A stretch of 64,000 bases of DNA from JAWKTM01 sp041399085 (GTDB lineage: Bacteria; Planctomycetota; Planctomycetia; Pirellulales; Pirellulaceae): the NCBI GenBank assembly GCA_041399085.1, contig JAWKTM010000036.1, positions 6,767 to 70,766 on the forward strand. Reading direction: 5' to 3'. Below are positions 18,701 to 29,600 of this stretch, one piece after another. Under the pieces are notes generated by a model. The model saw only the letters and a program-made list of their open reading frames with translations, was not told where the DNA came from and ran no database searches. The stretch's first letter is position 1. Each line of letters opens with the position of its first letter. Made by a program: the position numbers and the translations under genes.

Positions 18701-21700
18701 TCGGTTTGCGTTTGGGACCCACGATCGACGCCGATCCAAACGGACAGCCGCGGGCCGATTCGCTGGGCGATGATCTCGATCTGAATGGCGACGATGAAGA
18801 CGGGGTTGAGTTCATCGGCGACATCATTCCTGGCAATCCGTTCGGCGATGTGGCGGTCGAGGCAATCATTCCGACCGGCGGCACGGCGTTCTTGGATGCG
18901 TGGGTCGACTACAACCGCGACGGCGATTTCGATGACCTGGGCGAGCAGGTAGTGGTGAGCGCGCCGTTGGCGGCTGGCATCAATCATCCGGCTTTTGACG
19001 ACGTGCCGGCGACGGCGTCGATCGGCTTGACGCACGCTCGATTCCGCATCAGCAGCACGGGCGGACTGACGCCGCGCGGCCCGGCGATGGATGGCGAAGT
19101 CGAAGACTATCTGGTGTTGATCGGCGATCGGAGCGAGCTGCTGGACTTCGGCGACGCGCCTTATGACTTGGCGACGGCGACTGTCTCCGACGATTACGAA
19201 ACGCTGCTCGCGCAAAACGGTCCGCGTCACGCCTTCGATCCGAACAACGTGTTGTTCTTGGGTGCGGGCCTGGATTTGGATCACGAGTTGGATGGCCAAC
19301 CGAACTCGACGGCGACGGGCGATGACGCGAACAACGTCGACGACGAGAACGGCGTGGCGTTTCCGTTGACGGCCTTGGTGCCCGGCGAGGTGGTCGAGCT
19401 GACCGTGATCGCGAATGCGGACGGGTTGTTGGACGGCTGGATCGACTACGACGCGGATGGCGATTTCGAGCCGGGCGAGCGAATCACGGGCGTTGCCGGC
19501 GATCCACTGGTTCCCGGCGAAAACACGCTGACGATCACGATCCCCGGCGGCGCGACGGTCGGCAGCACTTATGCGAGATTCCGTTTCAGCTCGGTCGGCG
19601 GTCTCGCGCCGACCGGATTCGTCGACAATGGCGAAGTGGAAGATTATCGCGTGGCGATATCCGACTTGGATTTCGGCGACGCGCCGGACAACGCCGCGCT
19701 GGCTAGTGACTTCGCTACGCTGCTGGCTTCCGACGGCGCTCGGCACGTGATGACCAGCGGACCGGTGTTGGGCGAGGAGGTCGACGCCGAGCTGGACGGT
19801 CAGCCCAACGGCAGCGCGACGGGCGACGATACGCTGGATGCCAGCGACGACGAAGACGGCGTGACGTTTCTCGCGCCGTTGATTCCGGGCGACACGATCA
19901 ATATCGAAGTCGAAGTCAGCCGCGCGGCCGGTTTGCTCGACGCTTGGATCGATCTGAACGGCGACGGCGACTGGGCGGACTTCGGCGAGAAAGTCATCGC
20001 GGCTCAGGCGGTGACGGTCGGTACAAATGCGTTGACGTTCAACGTGCCGTTCGGCGCGAAGATCGGCGCCAGCACGATGCGGTTTCGCGTGTCGACGGCC
20101 GGCACGCCTTTGTCCACAGGTTTGGCCGCCGACGGCGAAGTCGAGGATTACCGAGTCACGATTCACGCGGCCGACTTCGGCGACGCGCCGGATTCGTTCG
20201 AAACGCGATTGCCGCCGGTTGGCGACGGGGCTCGACATGCATTGGTAGCGAACCCGACGGTCTTCCTCGGCGCGACGGTCGACGCCGATATCGACGGACA
20301 GGCGGACAATTTCGCGCTCGGCGACGATCAGGATTTGGACGGCGACGACGAAGACGGCGTGACGTTGCCAGCCGTGCTGCTGACCGGCAGCGTGGCCACG
20401 ATCACGGTCGACTACTCGCATGCGACGGCCGACGCGGTGCTGAATGCCTGGATCGACTTCGACGGCAGTGGCTCGTTCGATATGGGCGAGGAAATCGCGA
20501 TCGACGAGCCGCTCGTGGCCGGCACGGTGCATACGCTGCAAGTTGCGATTCCGCCGGATGCCGTGGTTGGCGATTCGTTCGCGCGTTTCCGAGTGAGCAC
20601 GGAAGAAGGGCTGTCGGCGATTGGACCGGCGTTCGATGGCGAAGTGGAAGACTATCTGATTCCGATCGAAAATGGCTTGGATTTCGGCGACGCTCCGGAG
20701 CCGGATTATTCGACGTTGCTGAACGCGGTGACCGGTGGCGGGCCACGCCATTTAATTACGGGCATCTATCTCGGATCGTCGATCGACGCGGAAGCCGATG
20801 GCCAGCCGCACGCGAGAGCTTTGGGCGACGATCTCAACAGCAGCGACGACGAGGACGGCATTCGATTCCTGACGCCGCTCGAACCCGGCATGATGGCCAC
20901 GATTGAAGTCACCGCCACGATTCCGGCCGGCTCGCCGACCGTGTACTTGAACGGCTGGTTCGATTTCCGAGCGGACGGCGACTGGGACGATCCGGGCGAG
21001 CATCCGGTGGCTTTGTCCGACGCCACGATTGTGAACGGGACGCAAACGATCGACTTTGCCGTGCCGGCTTGGGTCACTCCGGGGCTGGAAACATTCGCCC
21101 GCTTCCGTTTGAGCACCTCGGACTTCGCGAACGATTTCCTTGGCCCCGACGGGATTCTGCCGACGTTGCCCGATCCGACCGTGCCGGACGGTGAAGTCGA
21201 GGACTATCCGATCATGTTGGGCGATGTGCTGGATTTCGGCGATTTGCCGGACGAAGCCGGGCCGCTCGGAACGCCGCTGTATCCGACGCTGCTAGTAAAC
21301 AACGGCGCCCGGCATTCGATTCTTTCGGGCGTGTTTTTGGGCCAGCGATTGGATGCGGAAGCGGACGGCCAACCGGATGCCTTGGCCACCGGCGACGACA
21401 CGAACGGCATGGATGACGAAGACGGCGTGATCTTCTCGCAGATGATTCCGGGCGGGCAAGCGACCATGACCGTGACCGCTTCGGCCGATGGTTATGTCAG
21501 CGCCTGGGTCGACTTCAACAACGACGGCGATTTGGACGACGCCAACGAATGGATCGCGGCGGCTCAGCCCGTGGTGGTCGGCGTCAACACGTTGACGTTC
21601 AATGTTCCGCCAAACGCGATTCCGGCGACGACGTCCGATCCGCTGACCTACGCTCGCGTGCGCTATGAATTGTCCGACGATATTCTGGATCCCGATGGCG

Positions 21701-23379
21701 CGGCCGATCCAGGGGACGGCGGCGAGGTCGAGGATTACGCGGTAACGATCGGCGACTTGCCGACGCTGTCGGTCAACGATGTTTCGGTGACGGAATTGGA
21801 TCGAGGCCAATCGTCCACGGTAACATTCACCGTGTCGCTGGCGGTTCCTTATTCCAACACCGTGACGGTCGATTATTCGACCAGCGACGGGACCGCCCGT
21901 TCTGCGACGGCGGACTACACGCCCGTGTCGGGACAGTTGACGTTTGCGCCCGGCGTGACTTCGCAAACCGTGACGGTTACCGTGCCGGGCGATATCAGTG
22001 ACGAGGCCGACGAGACGTTTTTCCTGAACTTGTCGAACGCGGTGAACGCGTCGATCGCGGATGCCCAAGGCACGGCCACGATCGTGGACAACGACACGGC
22101 CACGGTGGCTTATACGATCGTGCTGCGCGATCCGTCGGTCGCTGGCCAACCGGAATTCCCGCGCGGCACGGACGGCCTGTATCGCTTAGCGCCCGGCTCG
22201 CAGTTCATCGCCGAAGTTTACGCCGACGATTTGCGAGCCGTGGGCGCCAATGGCGGCGTGTTTCAAGGCTTCGCGGACTTGGGCTACGATCCCGATTTGT
22301 TCGATTGGGTCGCGGGGACGCTAACCTACGGCAGCCAATTTACCGCGAATCAAGGCGGCTCGATCGACGAACCGAACCAGTTGGTGGACGGCGCGGGTGG
22401 CTCGATTCCGGCGTTTCCGCCGCCAGCGCCGGTCGGGGCCGATCCGGCTCAGTTGCTGTTCCGCGTTACGGGACAAGTTCACGCGGGAGCGACGATCGGT
22501 GATACGGCCGACTTATTCCTGGCCGCCGAAGACGCGCCGGGCCGACAAACGTTGGTGTTCGGGGTGAACAACGAAGTGCCGGCCAGCTACGAGACGGAAG
22601 CGATCGTGATCGGATCCGTTCGGCCGTGGCAAAATCCGGGCGATCCCTGCGACGTGAACAACGACGGCCGCATCGACTCGTTGGATGAGATCATCATCAT
22701 CAACGCCTTGAACAACGGCGGGTCGCGCGTGCTGGCGAATCCGCCGGTCGCACCGGATTTGCCGAATCCGACGCCCGGCATTCCTGGGACGGCGCGTTAT
22801 CTCGACATCGACGGCGACGGAAACCTCACGCAGCAAGACGCGCTGGCAATTGCTCTGTGTCCGAAAACGCCTTTGATGTTGGCCGAGCCGATTGGGGCGG
22901 GCGATGGCGGCGGCGATGCGATCGAAGCGGACTCGTTGTCCGCGATCGTGTCGACGGCAATCGAAGCTTGGGAAGCGGCTGGGATCAGCGAAGCTCAATC
23001 GGCGGCGCTGCGCTCGGTTGAATTCCAAGTGACGAATTTGGAAGACAATCTGCTCGGGTTGGCTCAAGGCTGGATCATCCTGCTGGATCAGGACGCGGCG
23101 GGCGCCGGTTGGTTTGTTGACTTGACGCCACGCGAAAACGACGAATTCGCGGTGAACTCTGGTGGCGGTTTGGAAGCCAAAGAGAATTCCGCCGCGGCCG
23201 GGCGAGTCGACCTGTTGTCGGTCGTGACGCACGAACTTGGCCACATCCTCGGATACGACGACCTGCCGGCTTTGGATGGCGGCGACAGTTTGGACGTAAT
23301 GATCGAATCGATCAGTCGCGGGCAACGACGTTTGCCGAACTTGGCGGCGGTCGACGAGGTATTTGGCGGTGATTTTTGA
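15790..23379 (+). CDS. Giant GEVED-repeat surface protein with Calx-beta, dockerin and HExxH domains
   Basis: This is an uninterrupted 2529-residue frame. The N-terminus is very basic (MSRRPRRARSSFRSLANRSF) and leads to FETCEPRLPFAS, a divergent form of the planctomycete LEPR-XLL export segment. Ten ~170-residue repeats follow, each opening with DFGDAP or DYGDAP (near residues 44, 225, 399, 558, 731, 1119, 1294, 1462, 1631, 1815) and closing with GEVEDY. The fifth has a ~210-residue insert. Next come Calx-beta (~1991-2102, ending ATIVDND), a cohesin-like beta domain, a dockerin type I pair (DVNNDGRIDSLDE and DIDGDGNLTQQDALAI, ~2284-2357) and a C-terminal metalloprotease-like domain with HELGHILGYDD at 2481-2491. 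Roles in surface adhesion or cell-cell contact are inferred. The cleavage activity is untested. Confidence 0.9.
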   Translation: MSRRPRRARSSFRSLANRSFRRQRRDARRMLFETCEPRLPFASDFGDAPDVYGTLLASNGPHHLITPGVFLGANVDAELDGQPSADATGDNTNGGTTSPPGDEQGVDFDQPLQPGGVTSLEVSANVSGYLSAWIDFNADGDFADAGEKIAGPGALGFPIAVHAIGAGPNRISFLVPPDAVVGNTFARFRFTTDSGDLTPTGVLLGGVEPDGEVEDYQITIEPPVDFGDAPDSYGSKLASDGARHTIVSGLFLGTYVDPEPDAPPRPDLTDPTNTIDEDDEDEEWDQFGTNDDDGVFGVNCTVTAGEVCELAVEASAAGQLDAWFDFNGDGDFTDAGEKIVDNQSLVAGLNPVAFVIPAIANPGISYARFRFSSAGNLGPTGPAADGEVEDYAALISPGVDYGDAPAPYPTARHDIVPGFYLGSRIDAEATSQIVDVNALGDDHLGGPDDEDGIDVPRTLAPSSTQMVDVTASAAGYLNAWIDFNADGDWADAGEQIFTDQVLNPGVNSLSFSVPAVAEAKTFGRFRFSQSTGLDVSTAAATGEVEDYEFAIASAEFQDFGDAPDSYGTLEASHGPAHIGSSPPLPRLGPGIILEDDGQPSSDASADEFDDGLYFDAGVTQPLDNTVPLYVGVNTLYFSSVASAPPIDAVLSGWIDFDHNGRFDPHEQIAVDLPVVGGSIQPLPFMIPSSAVMGDTFARFRISTETGLGPIGLAADGEVEDYLVTLAAGPEDFGDAPNSYDTLLVDDGPRHSIPRQQSVITFNSTNNGGFEDPSLAGWNVNGNAGHVEVLEASNFLPAIAPTEGSRFVLMSTGPDAIDPTTVGDLDGNGDNDFDESTLSTMFTLTAGQVPAVLNFDWNLLTSAIGQNDDFFRVLLDGVPILEHSVRDALPNNSTAGDTLATDHLQRVVSSTGPTNGSMFEFGQTGFRLFQHLIATPGSHTLTFQIADQGDGLNDTGLLLDNVHVAAQPVVPVGLRLGPTIDADPNGQPRADSLGDDLDLNGDDEDGVEFIGDIIPGNPFGDVAVEAIIPTGGTAFLDAWVDYNRDGDFDDLGEQVVVSAPLAAGINHPAFDDVPATASIGLTHARFRISSTGGLTPRGPAMDGEVEDYLVLIGDRSELLDFGDAPYDLATATVSDDYETLLAQNGPRHAFDPNNVLFLGAGLDLDHELDGQPNSTATGDDANNVDDENGVAFPLTALVPGEVVELTVIANADGLLDGWIDYDADGDFEPGERITGVAGDPLVPGENTLTITIPGGATVGSTYARFRFSSVGGLAPTGFVDNGEVEDYRVAISDLDFGDAPDNAALASDFATLLASDGARHVMTSGPVLGEEVDAELDGQPNGSATGDDTLDASDDEDGVTFLAPLIPGDTINIEVEVSRAAGLLDAWIDLNGDGDWADFGEKVIAAQAVTVGTNALTFNVPFGAKIGASTMRFRVSTAGTPLSTGLAADGEVEDYRVTIHAADFGDAPDSFETRLPPVGDGARHALVANPTVFLGATVDADIDGQADNFALGDDQDLDGDDEDGVTLPAVLLTGSVATITVDYSHATADAVLNAWIDFDGSGSFDMGEEIAIDEPLVAGTVHTLQVAIPPDAVVGDSFARFRVSTEEGLSAIGPAFDGEVEDYLIPIENGLDFGDAPEPDYSTLLNAVTGGGPRHLITGIYLGSSIDAEADGQPHARALGDDLNSSDDEDGIRFLTPLEPGMMATIEVTATIPAGSPTVYLNGWFDFRADGDWDDPGEHPVALSDATIVNGTQTIDFAVPAWVTPGLETFARFRLSTSDFANDFLGPDGILPTLPDPTVPDGEVEDYPIMLGDVLDFGDLPDEAGPLGTPLYPTLLVNNGARHSILSGVFLGQRLDAEADGQPDALATGDDTNGMDDEDGVIFSQMIPGGQATMTVTASADGYVSAWVDFNNDGDLDDANEWIAAAQPVVVGVNTLTFNVPPNAIPATTSDPLTYARVRYELSDDILDPDGAADPGDGGEVEDYAVTIGDLPTLSVNDVSVTELDRGQSSTVTFTVSLAVPYSNTVTVDYSTSDGTARSATADYTPVSGQLTFAPGVTSQTVTVTVPGDISDEADETFFLNLSNAVNASIADAQGTATIVDNDTATVAYTIVLRDPSVAGQPEFPRGTDGLYRLAPGSQFIAEVYADDLRAVGANGGVFQGFADLGYDPDLFDWVAGTLTYGSQFTANQGGSIDEPNQLVDGAGGSIPAFPPPAPVGADPAQLLFRVTGQVHAGATIGDTADLFLAAEDAPGRQTLVFGVNNEVPASYETEAIVIGSVRPWQNPGDPCDVNNDGRIDSLDEIIIINALNNGGSRVLANPPVAPDLPNPTPGIPGTARYLDIDGDGNLTQQDALAIALCPKTPLMLAEPIGAGDGGGDAIEADSLSAIVSTAIEAWEAAGISEAQSAALRSVEFQVTNLEDNLLGLAQGWIILLDQDAAGAGWFVDLTPRENDEFAVNSGGGLEAKENSAAAGRVDLLSVVTHELGHILGYDDLPALDGGDSLDVMIESISRGQRRLPNLAAVDEVFGGDF

Positions 23380-23619
23380 GCCGCGCTTGTAGCGGTTGCC
23401 TAAAGCGTGTTTAGCATGGGAAGTGCGGACTCACACGAGTCGGCCGGTTGCCGCCCTCGCGGCAACGCCCATTTCTACAGGCCCAGGGAACCGTTTCGCC
23501 GCGAGTTTCATCAGAGCAATGGCGGTTCGGCTGGGGGACTTGGCGTCCTCCAGCGGAACCACATCAGCCGCATTCCCCACAGCCAACTCAACACTCTCCA
23601 CGCCGAAAGACCCCGCGGT

Positions 23620-26600
23620 ATGGTTGACCATTCATTGTCGCGCCGCCGTGCGCGTCGCGCTTCTTCCACGCGCCAAGCCGATCGCAAGAACCGTCGATTC
23701 GGTAGACGGGAATCGACTCGTCGCGCGATGCGACTCGAATTGCTGGAAAGTCGGCAACTGTTGGCGAACGACCTGCAAATCGACTTGCAGTTGTTCGACA
23801 CAATGAACCAGCCGATCAGCGGACCGGTCGCGCCAGGCACGGAAATCGTGCTCGAAGCAACGATTCGCGACATACGAGCGAACGCGGTGGGCGTGGCGTC
23901 GGCCTATCTCGATTTGACGTTTCCGGGGCAGACGTCGTTGGTCGCCGGCAGCGTGACGCACGGCGCGGATTACAACTTTGATCCCAGCAACGGCGTGCTC
24001 AACGGCTCGACGCTGGAAGACATCGGCGCGGCCGACACCGATTTGACTCCGCCCTCCGCGGCTCAAGCGGCCGACGACTATCTGCTGTTCTCGATTCACT
24101 TCACCGCCGACACGGTTGGCACCGGCAACTTTTCGGTGGCTGTCGGAAACAACGCCCTGCTGCTGACGCGGATGTTTCCCGAAACCGGATTCATCACCGT
24201 GGCGCCGGATATGGTCGTGGTGAACGGAGCGACTTTGGAGGTCGCGGCGGCCAACAGCGTTCCGGTGGCAAACGATCAAACGATCAATACGAACGAGGAC
24301 ACGGCGGCCGGAGTGACGTTGACCGGAACCGACGCCGACAGCGATCCGTTGTCGTTTACCGTGATCGCCCAACCGGCGAACGGCACGCTCAGCGGGCACC
24401 GCGCTGAATCTGACTTACACGCCCGACGCCAACTTCAACGGCTCGGACAGCTTTCACGTTCATCGCCAATGACGGCACGCTCGACTCGAACACGGCCACG
24501 ATCGGCCTCAGCATCACGGCAGCAGTGAGCGACGCACCGTGGCAGTGGCCAATCGCTCAACACGAACGAGGACGTCGGCAACGGCTGTTACGCTCCGGTG
24601 CGACGGACACGGAGAACGATTCGCTGTCGTTCACCATCGTCGCTCGAAAATGCGGCGAACGGCACACTCAGCGGCACCGCGCCCGAATCTGACTTATACG
24701 CCTGATGCCAACTTCAACGGCTCGGACAGCTTTACGTTTATCGCCAACGATGGCAGGCCGACTCGAACACGGCCACAATCAGCCTCGGCATCGCAGCGGT
24801 GAACGACGCGCCCGGTGGCGAGCGGCCAATCGCTCAACACGAGCGAAGACGTGGCCGCGGCTGTTACGCTCGGTGCGACGGACGCGGAAAACGATTCGCT
24901 TATCGTTCACCATCGTCGCTCAGTAAACAGAACGGCACGCTCAGCAGCACAGCGATCTCACGTTTACGCCGAACGCGAATTTCAACGGCACACGCGGACA
25001 GCTTCACGTTTATCGCCAATGACGGCGTAGCTCGAACACGGCCACGATCAGCCTCAGCATCGCGGCGGCGAACGGTACCGGTCGCGAACGCCGCCAGAAT
25101 CTCGGCGTGGTCGAGGACGCGACCCGCCAACGTGGCCGCTCACCGGCAGCGACGTGGAGGTGGTCGGTCGACCTTCACCGTGCTGACTCAGCCAGCCAAC
25201 GGAACGCTGACCAGCACGGCTCCCAACCTCACCTACACGCCTAACGCGAATCACACGGGTCCCGATTCGTTCACGTTCCGGTTAACGACGGCATGCTCGA
25301 CTCGAACGTGGCTGATCGGTCGCAGCGTCACGGCCGACAATCAACCGCCATTGGCCAGCGACGCGACGGCAAAGCCACGGCCGAGGACACGGCGGTTGGA
25401 ATCACGCTTTCGGCGACCGACCAAGATTCGGACGCACTCCCGTTCACCGTGTCGGCACCAACCAGTGAATGGCACGCTCAGCGGCCTGGCGAATCTGACT
25501 TACACGCCCGACGCCAACTTCAGCGGCACGGACAGTTTCACGTTCGTGGCCAACGATTCGATGGCCAATTCGAACGGCGCCACGATTTCGATCGTGGTCG
25601 GCGCCCGTGAATGACTTGCCGGTCGCCACGAACAGAACGTGGCGGCGACCGAGAACGTGGCGGTGATGGTCACACTGGCCGCGACCGACGTCGAGAACGA
25701 TGCGGCTGACGTTCACGGTCCTGACGCAACCCAGCAACGGCGCGCTAGCGGCACGGCAGCGAATCGACATACGCCGAACGCGGACTTCAATGGCGGCAGC
25801 AGCTTCACGTTCGTCGCGAACGATGGCAGCGGCAGCGATTCAGGTCTGCCACCGTGAGCTTCGCGGTTTCCGCCGTGAATGATGCGCTTGCAATGACTCG
25901 CAGACGACGAATACCGATGAAGACACGCCCGTGGCGGTTGTGTTGTCGGGCAGTGATGTCGAGAACGATCCACTGACGTTTAGCGTGACCGGGCAACCGA
26001 CCAACGGAACGCTCAGCGGCACGTCGCCGAATCTCACGTATACGCCGGATGCGAATTTTAGCGGCGTCGACAGTTTCACCTACGTGGCCAACGATGGCAC
26101 GGTCGATTCGGCCACGGCCACGATTACCGTTTCCGTCGCCGCCGTGAACGATCCGCCGACGGCGAACGATCAATCGATCTCAACGAACGAAGATACGGCG
26201 GTGGCCGTGTCTCTGAGCGGTTCGGATGTCGAGAACGATCCGCTGACGTTCACCGTGATCGACTCGCCGACTAGCGGCACGCTCAGCGTTCCGCTCCGAA
26301 TCTGACTTACACACCTGACGCGAATTTCAACGGCACGGACAGCTTCACGTTCGTGGCCAACGATGGCTCGGCCGATTCAGCAACCGGAACAATCACGATC
26401 AACGTGACCGCGGTCAACGATGCGCCCGTCGCCGATTCGCAGGCGTTGCCAGCCGCTCAAGGGATTAGTCGCACGGTGACGCTGACGGCCGACGACGTGG
26501 ACAACGACCCGCTGGCGTTCACCGTGTTGACTCAGCCCGCGAACGGCACGCTGACCGGTACCGCGCCGAACCTTGTCTACACGCCAAACGCTGGCTTCAC

Positions 26601-29600
26601 CGGCGCGGACAGCATTACGTTTCTCGTCAACGACGGAACGGTGGATTCCAACACGGCCACGATCAGCTTCGACGTTCGCTCGACCAACGATCCGCCAGTG
26701 GCTAACACAGACGGTCTCCGCGACGGAAGATGTGACCGTATTTCTCGCCTTGTCCGGCAACGATCCAGACAGCGATCCGCTGACGTTCGAGATCGTAACT
26801 CCGCCCGCGAACGGCACGGTCAGCGGTCCTTTGAACAGCAGCGGCGCGATCGTTCCTACACAGCAAGCCACCAAATTTTAACGGCGTCGATACGCGTTTA
26901 CTTTCGGAGTCGGCGATGGCATGGCGAACTCGGCCGAAGCGACGGTGACAGATTAGCGTCGCGGCAGTGAACGACGCTCCGGCCAGCGTAGCTCGCAGAC
27001 GGTCACCACGAACGAAGACAACGCCGTTGCCGTGACGCTCAGCGACGGACCCCGCGGAGAACGACGCGACTTTTACCGTGACGACTCGCCAACCAGCGGA
27101 ACACTCAGCGGCGTTGCACCAGACCTGACGTACACGCCCGACGCGAATTTTAACGGCGTCGACACTTTACGTTCATCGCGAACGACGGCACGGCGGACTC
27201 GTCCCGGCGTGATCACAATCACCGTCGAGGCCGTTAACGACGCCCGGTCGCGCGTCGGACGATTCGGTCAACACGGACGAAGACACCGCCGCAACGGTTG
27301 CCTTGACCGCGACCGATGTCGACAACGATCCGCTAACTTTCGCGATCGCGTCGCAGCCAACCAACGGCACGCTTTCGGGCACCGGCCCCAGCTTCGTTTT
27401 ATACGCCCAATGCAGTTTCAACGGCGTCGACAGCTTCCTTACGGTGAACGATGGCACTGTCGATTCGAACACGGCCACGGTCTCGATCACGGTGGCGGCG
27501 GTAAACGACGCACCGGTTGCCGCCGATGCCGACGTTTCCGTGGATGAAGACGCGACGCTGGCAGTTTCGTTGTCGGCCACGGATGTGGAGAAGCGACCCG
27601 CTGACTTTCACCGTGTTGACTCAACCGACTAACGGCACGCTGACCGGCGACTTGCGCCGAATCTGACTTACGCCGGTCTTGATTTCAACGGCACGGACAG
27701 CTTTACGTTCGTCGCCAGCGACGAAACTCCAGTTCGTTCCACAGCGACCGTTTCCATCACGGTGAATCCGTCAACGACTTGCCGGTCGCCCCGACGACTC
27801 GCGGAATACGGATGAAGATACTTCCGCCACGATCTCGCTGACCGTAACGGACGCGGACAATGATCCGCCAACGTTTGAGATGTTCGCAACCCGCAAACTG
27901 GCGCGTGTCCGGCAGCGGGCCGACGTTCGTCTACCGCCCTCCGCCAATTCCGCTTGGGCAGGACAGAGCTTCGCAGGTGCGAACAGTGGGACCGGCAGTT
28001 CAATACGGCCGTTTCGATTACCGTCGCGGCGGTCGACGATCCGCCCGTGGCCGACAGTGGCGTTCAGAATCTGAACGAAGACACCCCGTTAAACTTCACG
28101 CTCACCGGCAGCGATCCCGAAAACGCTTCATCACGTTCACCGTCGTCACTCAGCCCACGAACGGACCACTCACTGGTACCGCCCGAATCTCGTACGCCCA
28201 ACGCCAATTTCAACGGCACGGATTCTCTGACGTTCCGAGTGAACGATGGCGGTTGGGATTCGGCAGCTGCGACGATCACGTTTTCCGTCGCCGCGGTGAA
28301 CGACCCGCCGGTGGCGAGTGCACTGACCACGTCACTACGGCCGAAGACACCACTTCGCTTCGATCACGCTTACCGGAACCGATCCAGGCGTAACACGCTG
28401 ACTTCGCCGTGTTGACGCAACCAGCCAACGGAACGCTGACCGGCAGCAGCGCGCGAACCTGACTTACACGCCGAACGCGAACCAACGGCTCGGATTCGTT
28501 TACCTATCGCGTGAACGACGGTGCGATAACTCGGCCGCAGCCACGGTGTCGATCACCGTGACTGGCGAGAACGACGTGCCTAGCGTCGTGAACAAAGTCC
28601 GTGACGGTGGTCGAGGACACCGCCACGGCGTTCACGTTGGAAGGCACGGATCCCGAAGCCAGTGCAGCTCACGTTCACAATCGTTACGCAACCCAGCAGC
28701 GGCGCAGTTTTCCGGCATGACGCCCAAATCTGACTTACACGCCCGCAGCCAACTTCAACGGCACAACCACGTTGACTTATCGAGGCCAACGACGGCCAGC
28801 TCAATTCGCCGCTCGGCACGATCACCTTCAGCGTGACGGCTAAACCAGACGACCCGCCGGTCGCCAATGCCGTAACTCGCACGACCAACGAAGACACTCC
28901 GGTTTCAAATCACGCTCTCGGAACCGATGTCGAAATTCAACGCTGACTCACGTGTTGACTCAATGCGGCCAACGGCACTCTGAGTGGCACGGCGCCCAAA
29001 TCTGACCTACACGCCCACGACCAACTTTAACAGCACGGATACGTTTACCTACCGAGTCAGCGATGGCTCGGCAAGCTCAACACGGCCGCGATAAGCGCAC
29101 TCACGATTACGGCCGTAAACGACGCACCCAGCTTTACGCTCGCCGGAAATCCACCGGCTTCAGATCCGGGCGGCTGGATTGCAGTATTGGCGAACTTTGC
29201 CATGAACATTTCGCGGCAGGGCCGCGAACGAATCAGGCCAGACGCTTGACGTTCAACGTCACTCAGCTTAGCAACAGCGGCATCACGTTCACCACGCCGC
29301 CAACGATCAACGCCACGGCGGGCGCTGACTTACGCCGTCGCGGCTAACTCATCAGGCACGGCTCGATTCGGCGTCACGCTCAGCGACAACGGCAGCGGCA
29401 CTTCGCCCAACCTGAATACAAGTGCCCGGCAAACGTTCGAGATCACGGTCGGCCTCTCGACACTTTCCGGCTCCGTTTTCATCGACTCGGACAACGATGG
29501 CGTGCGCGACACAGGCGAATCCGGTTTTGCCGAATGTCACGATACGCTGCAAGGCACTTCGACCCAACGCCACGACGATCCAACGAACCACGACGACCGC

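Noticed and set aside
16378..20751. 1457-residue open frame on the minus strand
   Set aside because: It lies entirely antisense to the GEVED gene, its composition mirrors the plus-strand repeats, and it shows no domain of its own.
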